The position numbers were made by a program, and so were the translations under genes. Positions 58,146 to 64,000 of a DNA stretch of 64,000 bases are shown here, piece by piece. The notes under the pieces are model-generated. The model worked only from the letters and a program-made list of their open reading frames with translations, did no database searches and was not told the DNA's origin. Source of the DNA: Solirubrobacter deserti (lineage in GTDB: Bacteria > Actinomycetota > Thermoleophilia > Solirubrobacterales > Solirubrobacteraceae); assembly GCF_027587175.1 (NCBI RefSeq), contig NZ_JAPCID010000032.1, forward strand, positions 21,842-85,841, read 5' to 3'. Position 1 is the first letter of the stretch. Each line of letters begins with the position of its first letter.

Positions 58146-58212
58146 TGGTGAGGTATCGGGACTCGAACCCGGACCCCGTCAATCGGGCGCGGCGCAGTGC
58201 TCTACGGTGAGC
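58146..58212 (-). pseudogene. Degenerate tRNA-like sequence
   Basis: Read on the minus strand there is a T-arm-like CCGGG-TTCGAGT-CCCGA (58172 to 58156), with the outermost T-stem pair mismatched, and a CCA 8 bases later. Upstream GCTC-ACCGTA-GAGC resembles a D-arm but has a 6-base loop without the GG pair. I could not form an anticodon stem or acceptor stem. It is best read as a decayed tRNA, lying back to back with the permuted tRNA on the other strand. Confidence 0.35.
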
Positions 58213-58243
58213 GACGCGCCCGGGCCGATCGCTCGCGGGTTAC

Positions 58244-58322
58244 CGCTCATAACGGAGGGGTTGTGGGTTCGAGTCCCACCAGGCGGATCACGTCCGCTTG
58301 TAGCTCAATTGGCAGAGCACTT
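58244..58322 (+). tRNA. Candidate circularly permuted tRNA, anticodon CAU (Met or Ile2)
   Basis: The 3' half comes first: positions 30-73 at 58244-58287, with anticodon loop CTCATAA (58246-58252), 3' anticodon strand CGGAG, variable GGGTT, T-arm GTGGG-TTCGAGT-CCCAC, acceptor CAGGCGG and A73. After a 6-base spacer TCACGT comes the 5' half: positions 1-29 at 58294-58322, with acceptor CCGCTTG, TA, D-arm GCTC-AATTGGCA-GAGC, A26 and CTT. Joining 58322 to 58244 gives a 73-base cloverleaf. The acceptor stem has 7 of 7 pairs (one G-U), the D stem 4, the anticodon stem 5 (CTTCG/CGGAG, one G-U) and the T stem 5. T8, A14, R15-Y48, G18G19, A21, T33, T54T55C56 and A58 are all present. CCA is not encoded. 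No ordinary 5' half precedes the 3' half and no 3' half follows the 5' half. C1-G72 argues against an initiator tRNA. Confidence 0.7.
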
Positions 58323-58364
58323 GCTCCCGTGGCACCAACATGACCGGGCGCGCGACTTAAACGA

Positions 58365-58392
58365 CGAAGGGCCGCCAGATGGCGGCCCTTCG
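58365..58392. terminator. Hairpin terminator after the tRNA locus
   Basis: A perfect 12-base stem (CGAAGGGCCGCC / GGCGGCCCTTCG) with loop AGAT, 42 bases after the tRNA 5' half and 20 bases from the stop of the convergent giant gene. It could end transcripts from both sides and sets the 3' limit of the permuted tRNA precursor. Confidence 0.75.
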
Positions 58393-58412
58393 ACGTTACG
58401 GGTGGGGGCTGA

Positions 58413-61400
58413 CTACGGGTTCGTCGTCGCCAACGTGAACGTCAGCGTCTTCGTGTAGTTGCCCGTGCGCAGCGGCTGGTTGGCGCCGATGTGCTGCTTG
58501 AACGTGATCGCCACCGGGTCGTTCGACACCGGGCCGGTCCACGTCGTCTTCGACATCGACACCTGCAGCGGCTCCGACAGCGTGTACGCGCCGTTGGACA
58601 GGAACGCCGGCGAGGGCGAGACGCTCAGGGTCGCGTCCCCGGCGGTGCTGGTGACCTTGGCCTCCGTGGTGGCCTCGTAGGTCTTCTCCACGTTCGGAAG
58701 GAACGTCCAGTTGGTCGTCGGAGCGGGGAGCTGCAGGGACAGCGTGGGCGCCACGTCGCTGCCGATCGTCACGTCCTCCGACACGCTCGTGCCGAGCTTG
58801 CCGACGCGCACGTTGCGGAAGAACACGTCGTCGCCGTTGCCGTGCATCTGCAGGCCGATGCGGCCCTGCTTGAGATCCGACACGGCGTCGTCGTCGACCC
58901 ACTCGTTGATCTTCACGCCGTTGAGGATCACGATGATGCGGTCCTCCTTGACCTGGATCTCGTACGAGTTCCACTGGCCGGCCGGCTTGAGCACCGCGTC
59001 GCGGGCCGCCGCGTCGGCCGCCTGCTCGAGGTAGATCGCGCCGGTGGTCTGAGCGGGGTTGTCCGTCGGGTCGATCTGGATCTCCTCACCCTGCTGGATC
59101 GAGGTGTCGACCGTGTTCGCCCCCGTGTCGGGGAAGCCCACGAAGATGCCGGAGTTGTCGTCCCCGGGCATCATCCAGTCGAGCTTGAGCGAGTAGGGCG
59201 CGTCGTAGTCCTTCTTGGTGTACATCAGGCCGAACCCGCCGACGGACTTGAACGTGCAGCCCTCGCGGACGAAGCGCCCGGAGCCCGAGTACTGCCACTT
59301 GTCGGTGAGCATGGCGTCGGAGCCGTCGAGCAGCATCTCGTAGCCCGCTTCCGGCGTGTACAGCGTCTCGCACGGCGGGACCGGCGGGGCCTCAGGCGGC
59401 TCGCCGACCGTGAAGTGCTCGAACGTGGCGGTCTCGCTGCCGGTGCCGTTGTAGGCGGACAGGCCGATGCTCGGCGAGCCCAGGCCGGAGGTGGTGAACC
59501 CGTCACCGATCTCCGTCCAGGTCTGGCCGTCGTTGATCGACCAGCGGCCGCGGAGCTGGCCGTCGCGCGCGTACATCTGGAGCGTGATGGCCTTCTGGGC
59601 GTTCGCAGGGATGTCCGAGTTGGCGTAGCCGCTCTGGCGGCCGAGCTCGGTCGTCCACGTGCCGTTCGGGCGCCGCATGACGACGACCTTGGCCCAGGCG
59701 TTGGTGCCCGCGTAGGCGACGATGCCGCCCTGCGTGTACTCCTTGTTGCCGTCGATCGAGATCTTGGTCGTCGCGGCCCAGCTGCCGTCGGTCGGGCCCG
59801 GCTGCAGGATGATGTTCTTCGCGCTCACCGTGCCGCCGGTGATGTCGCCGGCCTGCGCCTTGATCTGGAGCTTGCCGTCGGCGACGGAGTAGCCGGCGGG
59901 ATCCGGGTTGAGGATCGTCGTCCAGCGGCAGCGGTTGAGCGTGGTGCCGTCGAACGTGTCGTTGGCGGCCTGCGGCTCGCACGAGATCGGCTCGTTCTGC
60001 GTGACGTCGAGGTAGTCGAGGTTGACGTTCGCCTCGTCGCCCTGGTCGTACTTGAGCATGACGTCGTTGCTGCCGGCCTTCAGGACCCACTTGTCGGTCA
60101 GCGAGCCGTACTGGTTCCACTGGCCCGTGCTCGGGAAGGCGACCTTCTTGACGAACACGCCGTTGACGTACAGGCTCAGACGCTTGGTGCCCGGAGCCGG
60201 GTGCGGCCCGTTGGCGTAGCCGATCTTGACGTCGGCCTCACCGTCGGCCAGCGCGCTGACCTTGAACGTCGTGCTGGCGCCCAGGTTCTGATAGCCGCCC
60301 ACGTAGCCGAGGCCGCTGTAACCGGCGTGCTCGGTCTGGGCGTTGGCACCGCCGGCCAGCGTCCCCGCCTCGGCCTCGTGGCGCGTCGTGCCCGCGGGCG
60401 CGAACCGCACGTTGTCGAGGTTGACGTTGCCGTCGTCGTCGGCGCCGTACAGGAGCTCGACCTCATTCACGCCCGCCTTGAGGGCGACCGTGTCGAGGTA
60501 GTAGCCCCACGTCTTCCACGTGCCGGTCGAAGGCAGCGTGATCTGGCGGCTGGTGCCGTTGACGATCAGCGTCATCTTCTTCGGGCCCGCGAACGGGTTC
60601 GGGCCGTTGGCGTAGTGCAGCGCCATCCGGTAGTCGCCGGCCTTGCCCGCGTTCATCTCGATCTTGACCGAGGAGGAGCCCTTGGTCTGGATGCCGGAGA
60701 CGAAGCCGTTGCCGGTGAAGCCCGCGTGCTCGGTGTCGAACTTCGCGCCACCGGCCATCACGCCTTCTTCGAGCTCGAAGAAGCCCTCGCTGACCGGAGC
60801 GACGTAGCCCGGCAGCTTGTTGAGCGTGTACCAGGCCTCGGTGCTGAGGATCTCGGTGCCGTCAGCCGCGGCGAACGGACGCGGCGAGCGGACGTAGACG
60901 ACCTTGTTGGGCTCCAGGCCGGCGATGTCGAGCGTGACGACCTTCTTGTCGGCGGACAGCGTCGCGCCCGTCACGGTCAGGTTCTTCTCGCCGATCTTCG
61001 GGCCGCCGTACTGCGCGGTCGGCGCGTAGCCCCACGACTTCACCGTGTACTTGGAGGCGAGGTTGGCCGCGGTGGCGTCCGACAGCGGCTTGGTGTACGT
61101 GATCTTGAAGTCGCCGTCGACGAGCTCCATCTTCTGCATGTCGAACGTCTGCGTGCCGTTCGGGCGCAGCTTCTGGAGGCCGAAGGTCTTCTTGCCGTTC
61201 TGGCCCCAGTTGCCGCCGCCGTGCAGGCCGCCGACGATGATCGAGCCGTCCTCCTGCAGGAGCATGCGGGTCAGACCCGCCTCCAGGCCCTGCGTGTGGC
61301 GGAAGTACGCGCCCTGGTACTCACCCTCGACCTTCTCGAGGAACGCGCGCTGGATGCCGCCGTAGGTGACGTCGGCGATGTACATCTGACCGGCGAACGG

Positions 61401-62828
61401 GCCGTCCGGGATCAGCAGCGGCTGGCTCGGTGAGTTGGCGATCTCGTTCTGCGGCAGCCACAGCGCCGGCGGGGTCGGCTTCTGGTTGTCGAAGCGGCCC
61501 GGAGTGCCGTCGGCCTCGGTGGTGAAGTGGTTGTAGAACGCGCCCGGCTTGATGTGGAGCAGCTTGTTGGCCGGCAGCCACGCGCCCTGGTTGTCGGTGA
61601 CGAAGATCTCGTTGTCGGGACCCCAGCCGATGCCGTGCGGGGTGCGCAGGCCGCCCGCGACGTACTCGATCGCGCCCGTGTCCTTGCTGATCTTGATGTG
61701 CGTGCCGCGATCCTGTGAGCCCTGCGGGATCGTGGTCGCGCCGCCGAGGTTGATCGACACGGACAGGTTCACGTAGAAGAAGCCGTCCTTGTACAGGAGG
61801 CCGAACCCGAACTCGTGGAAGTTGCCGTCGAACGGGTACGAGGCGACCTTGGTCTCGGTCTCGAACGTGCCGTTGGAGTCGGCGTCGGCCAGCTTGGTGA
61901 GCTGGTGCTTCTCCGAGACGTAGATCGCGCCGTCGACGATCTTGAGGCCCTGCGGCTCACGCAGGCCCTCGGCGATCTTGGTGCGCGTGACGGTGGACGG
62001 GTTGGCCGCGGTCTTGACGCCGGAGAGCTTCCAGATCTCGCCGGCCTCGGTGATGCTGGTCGGGTCGCCGTCGTCGTCACCCCACGTCAGCACGAGCAGG
62101 TCGTCGCCCATCCACTCCAGGCCCGTGACCTTCGGCTCGAAGTCGGCCGGACGGAAGTTGACGAGGTCGTAGGCGGGGTTGACGCTGTCGAGCGGCAGGC
62201 CGTCACCCGGCGTGTCGTTCTGGCCCTCGCACTGCTTGGTGCCCGGGGAGGTGACGCGCACGGAGCGGTCGGTCGTCAGCGCGGAGTTCGGGACGATGGT
62301 GAAGCCGCTGTCGCCGGGCTTGCGCCAGCTCAGGCGCAGCTCCTGGCCGCCGCCGGCCTCGAAGAAGTTGATGCGCAGGGCGTGGGTGCCCGCGGTCAGC
62401 TGGATCGTGCCGTCCTGGTCCTCGGCACCGTGGAGCCCGTCGTTGTCGACGACCTTCGTCTCGCCGATGAACAGCTCAGAGCCGTCGTCGCTGCGCAGGC
62501 GGAACGTGTAGCTGCCGGCGGTCGGGACGGTCAGCGTCGCGATCGCGTGGACGACGAAGTTGTCGGTGAAGCCGCCGAACGCCGCGTCGCCCTCCCAGTC
62601 GATGGTGGGCTTGAGCTCGTCGAAGTTCGGCGTCTGGGCCGGCTTGATCGGGCAGAGCTCACTGGGCGCGGCGCCCAGCTGGAAGATCCGCTGCGTGACG
62701 CCCTGCTCGGTCTGCTGCGCGTGCGCGAGCGGTGCGGACGCGCCCAGGAGCGCGACGAGGCCGCACAGAAGTGCAAGCCACTTGGTGATGGTGGACACGC
62801 CGCTCCGGCGCTCCCAACCTGACTGCAT
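58413..62828 (-). CDS. Giant secreted protein: PA14, glucose/sorbosone-dehydrogenase-like propeller, CBM-like and DUF1080-like domains
   Basis: A 1471-residue protein. The signal peptide ends near residue 38 (ALLGASAPLAHAQ). A PA14-type domain at about 65-165 has FRLRSDDGSELFIG and LRLSWRKPG. A propeller like soluble glucose/L-sorbosone dehydrogenases spans about 215-570, with GLREPQGLKIVDG, LRTPHGIGWGPDNEIFVTDNQG and MYIADVTYGG. Two CBM6/35-like domains lie at about 690-960, both with HAG(F/Y)-G-(N/L)G(F/Y)V and NVNLD. A concanavalin-like domain (about 970-1130) and a DUF1080 domain (about 1150-1320, DDNSGIFVGFPDTG and NSYEIQVKEDRIIV) follow. It probably binds and oxidises or processes sugars outside the cell. 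GGGGAG 8 bases before ATG 62828 is a strong ribosome site. Confidence 0.87.
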   Translation of the reverse strand: MQSGWERRSGVSTITKWLALLCGLVALLGASAPLAHAQQTEQGVTQRIFQLGAAPSELCPIKPAQTPNFDELKPTIDWEGDAAFGGFTDNFVVHAIATLTVPTAGSYTFRLRSDDGSELFIGETKVVDNDGLHGAEDQDGTIQLTAGTHALRINFFEAGGGQELRLSWRKPGDSGFTIVPNSALTTDRSVRVTSPGTKQCEGQNDTPGDGLPLDSVNPAYDLVNFRPADFEPKVTGLEWMGDDLLVLTWGDDDGDPTSITEAGEIWKLSGVKTAANPSTVTRTKIAEGLREPQGLKIVDGAIYVSEKHQLTKLADADSNGTFETETKVASYPFDGNFHEFGFGLLYKDGFFYVNLSVSINLGGATTIPQGSQDRGTHIKISKDTGAIEYVAGGLRTPHGIGWGPDNEIFVTDNQGAWLPANKLLHIKPGAFYNHFTTEADGTPGRFDNQKPTPPALWLPQNEIANSPSQPLLIPDGPFAGQMYIADVTYGGIQRAFLEKVEGEYQGAYFRHTQGLEAGLTRMLLQEDGSIIVGGLHGGGNWGQNGKKTFGLQKLRPNGTQTFDMQKMELVDGDFKITYTKPLSDATAANLASKYTVKSWGYAPTAQYGGPKIGEKNLTVTGATLSADKKVVTLDIAGLEPNKVVYVRSPRPFAAADGTEILSTEAWYTLNKLPGYVAPVSEGFFELEEGVMAGGAKFDTEHAGFTGNGFVSGIQTKGSSSVKIEMNAGKAGDYRMALHYANGPNPFAGPKKMTLIVNGTSRQITLPSTGTWKTWGYYLDTVALKAGVNEVELLYGADDDGNVNLDNVRFAPAGTTRHEAEAGTLAGGANAQTEHAGYSGLGYVGGYQNLGASTTFKVSALADGEADVKIGYANGPHPAPGTKRLSLYVNGVFVKKVAFPSTGQWNQYGSLTDKWVLKAGSNDVMLKYDQGDEANVNLDYLDVTQNEPISCEPQAANDTFDGTTLNRCRWTTILNPDPAGYSVADGKLQIKAQAGDITGGTVSAKNIILQPGPTDGSWAATTKISIDGNKEYTQGGIVAYAGTNAWAKVVVMRRPNGTWTTELGRQSGYANSDIPANAQKAITLQMYARDGQLRGRWSINDGQTWTEIGDGFTTSGLGSPSIGLSAYNGTGSETATFEHFTVGEPPEAPPVPPCETLYTPEAGYEMLLDGSDAMLTDKWQYSGSGRFVREGCTFKSVGGFGLMYTKKDYDAPYSLKLDWMMPGDDNSGIFVGFPDTGANTVDTSIQQGEEIQIDPTDNPAQTTGAIYLEQAADAAARDAVLKPAGQWNSYEIQVKEDRIIVILNGVKINEWVDDDAVSDLKQGRIGLQMHGNGDDVFFRNVRVGKLGTSVSEDVTIGSDVAPTLSLQLPAPTTNWTFLPNVEKTYEATTEAKVTSTAGDATLSVSPSPAFLSNGAYTLSEPLQVSMSKTTWTGPVSNDPVAITFKQHIGANQPLRTGNYTKTLTFTLATTNP

Positions 62829-62885
62829 TCGAGATTCTCCCCCTCGACGGTCGACTACGCACTCACAATCGACTGCGCGAGGGCG

Positions 62886-62913
62886 ATAGTACCGGTCTTC
62901 GAGCGGACCACAA
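62886..62913 (-). promoter_or_regulatory. Sigma-70-like promoter of the giant secreted-protein gene
   Basis: On the minus strand TTGTGG (-35, 62913-62908) and TACTAT (-10, 62891-62886) are 16 bases apart. Transcription would start about 50 bases before ATG 62828, giving a leader with a Shine-Dalgarno sequence, unlike most genes nearby. The rest of the gap (62829-62979) shows no gene. Confidence 0.5.
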
Positions 62914-62979
62914 CCATACTTTTGACAGTTATGAGGGGAAAGCCGGGAAGCTGGACAAGTGTTCGGTCCGGCGCCTGCG

Positions 62980-64000
62980 CTATGCGGAAGCGCGGTGCTC
63001 GGCGAAGAAGTGCCAGGACTCGGCCGCCGCGGTGTCCGGGTACCGGTGCCGGAGACCCTCGAGCATCACGAGCTTGAGCAGCGCACCGTTCGCTCCGAGG
63101 CCGCTCGCCGGCCAGCGCAGGGTCGACACGCCCGGATCGGCGATCGCGCCGTACAACGCCGGGTCGAGCCCGAACGCCGCGTGGTAGAGCCCGAAGAAGT
63201 CGCTCAGCGCGGGCGTGGTGAGGATGAGCGCCGGGTCGAGCGGCAACGCGGGCAGCGTGGGGTCGACGTTGTCGATGACCTTGGGGTCGTCAGTCCCGAG
63301 TGACAGGAGCGTCGGCACCGGCCGAGCCGGCGCCGCGCCCGCGGGCATGCCGCCGCCGCCCGAGTAGGCCGCCGCGGCCAGCTGCTCGGCGCGATCGACG
63401 GAGAGCCGCGCCGCGAAGCCCGCGCCGTTCGAGAACCCGGCCGCGTACACCCGCCGGCCGTCGATCGGCAGCCCGCCCTGCAGGTCGGCCACCATCGCGT
63501 CCACGAAGGACACGTCGTCCGCGGGGACGGGCGCGCCCGCGTCCGATCCGGGCGGGAGCTCGTTCGTGTCGATCTCCGCCGCGAGGCTGAAGTCGTTCCA
63601 CTTGGTCGTCAGCCGGCCGGTCTCCAGCACGCGGTAGCGCAGCCCGGTCGGGAACACCGCCACCAGGCCCGTCTGATCGGCCATCTCGCGCCACCCCGAC
63701 GAGTGGAAGAACTGCTCGCCGGTGCCGCTGCTGCCGTGGAACATGAACACGACGGGCCGCCGGGCGCCGGTCACGGGCGCCGTCTGCGGGAGGTAGGCGA
63801 GAAAGCGCCGCGGGTGACCGTCGGGCTCGACCGTGCGGCAGTTGACCCCGGGCGCCTACGCCGTGCCCACCGCGCCCTGCGTGTCGCAGGTGACCGGCGG
63901 GGCCTGCGCGGACGCGGGCGCGGGCGCGAGCAGCGCAAGGGCCGCGAGCGCGGGCGCGGCGAGGACGGCGGCGCCGCGGGCGCGCGCCGGGAGGGTGGCG
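62980..64000 (-). pseudogene. Secreted esterase (PHB-depolymerase/feruloyl-esterase-like) interrupted by in-frame TAG; 5' end outside window
   Basis: The frame from 64000 encodes an Ala/Leu-rich signal peptide ending PASAQAPPV, then CDTQGAVGTA, then TAG at 63856-63858. It continues without a break as APGVNCRTVEPDGHPRRFLAYLPQ and the esterase domain: VVFMFHGSSGTG (oxyanion-hole region), YAAGFSNGAGFAARLS (nucleophile elbow GFSNG), a late acid region, and SWHFFAEHRA with the final histidine. Codon use is uniform across the TAG. A start at GTG 63774 would give a leaderless 264-residue enzyme lacking the first strand. So this is a nonsense-mutated gene, a readthrough case, or a sequencing error. 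Confidence 0.75.

Noticed and set aside
58294..58360. An ordinary tRNA-Gly starting at the 5' half
   Set aside because: The start (GAGCACTTGC) resembles tRNA-Gly, but no anticodon-stem partner, T-arm or acceptor follows; the acceptor instead pairs fully with the upstream 3' half.
58244..58392. Two-piece tmRNA as an explanation of the permuted halves
   Set aside because: The D-arm is a normal tRNA stem-loop with GG, a full anticodon loop is present, and there is no tag-coding stretch or GGGG/UGCCA-type acceptor of a tmRNA.
58207..58458. 83-codon plus-strand frame covering the tRNA locus
   Set aside because: Its translation (for example VAQLAEHL) is the typical spurious reading of tRNA sequence, and the tRNA structure explains the conservation better.
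58491..61433. Long open frame on the plus strand opposite the giant secreted protein
   Set aside because: It is a mirror of a gene with clear PA14, propeller and DUF1080 domains; its translation is low-complexity V/R/L/D with no motif.
1..64000. Mobile elements, prophage genes, CRISPR arrays, rRNA operons
   Set aside because: I found no transposase, integrase, phage structural gene, regularly spaced repeat or rRNA sequence in the window.

Overview
The window is very GC-rich chromosomal DNA from an actinomycete-like bacterium. Protein character suggests Thermoleophilia/Solirubrobacterales: a huge secreted PA14/sugar-dehydrogenase/DUF1080 protein, a MopE-like protein, and many leaderless genes. 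This placement is inferred from family resemblance only. There are no rRNA genes, CRISPR arrays, insertion sequences or phage genes. Genes are tightly packed, mostly with 4-base start/stop overlaps.

Layout. (1) 1-21027: a cell-surface polysaccharide cluster. It holds a Wzm/Wzt-type ABC exporter, two double-headed glycosyltransferases, a methyltransferase with a coiled-coil tail that resembles a WbdD-type chain terminator, more methyltransferases, large membrane proteins, and an operon (21027 down to 15488) with split transketolase, GT2, a TIGR03032/DUF4915-type protein, sulfotransferase and a sugar epimerase. The epimerase appears to start at ATC. (2) 21193-33936: a flippase-like protein, heme A synthase, two CDP-paratose-epimerase-like SDRs, GT2 enzymes, carbonic anhydrase, cupin, NAD kinase, GalE, and methyltransferases. 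(3) 33980-38971: a two-domain cupredoxin, small zinc-ribbon and disordered proteins, globin, HtrA protease, and STAS/PAS signalling proteins. (4) 44721 down to 38968: a complete beta-oxidation operon (acyl-CoA oxidase, TetR, thiolase, FabG4-like reductase, MaoC hydratase) behind a 28-base palindrome. (5) 44828-49483: subtilase, PAS-GGDEF protein, trypsin-like protease, and a DtxR-family regulator. (6) 49551-52865: a copper operon (CopZ, His-rich secreted protein, CopA) with CsoR-like operators. (7) 52858-58015: KptA, VOC protein, FdhD, a conserved protein/XRE regulator pair sharing a 12-base inverted-repeat operator, a lipoprotein and a MopE-like protein. (8) 58146-58392: an unusual tRNA locus. 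(9) 58413-64000: a giant secreted sugar-dehydrogenase-like protein and an esterase gene interrupted by an in-frame TAG.

The most remarkable observation is at 58244-58322. The 3' half of a CAU-anticodon tRNA lies upstream of the matching 5' half. Joined in the order 5' half then 3' half, they give a canonical 73-nucleotide cloverleaf, and the flanking leader and trailer can pair with each other. This looks like a circularly permuted tRNA gene, which I do not know as an established feature of bacteria. A KptA gene (tRNA 2'-phosphotransferase, a splicing-repair enzyme) lies about 5 kb away.

A second theme is promoter economy. Many genes have a TANNNT box 6-9 bases before the start codon (leaderless pattern), often centred on CTAG and read in both directions. 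Three convergent gene pairs share one CTAG as their two stop codons.
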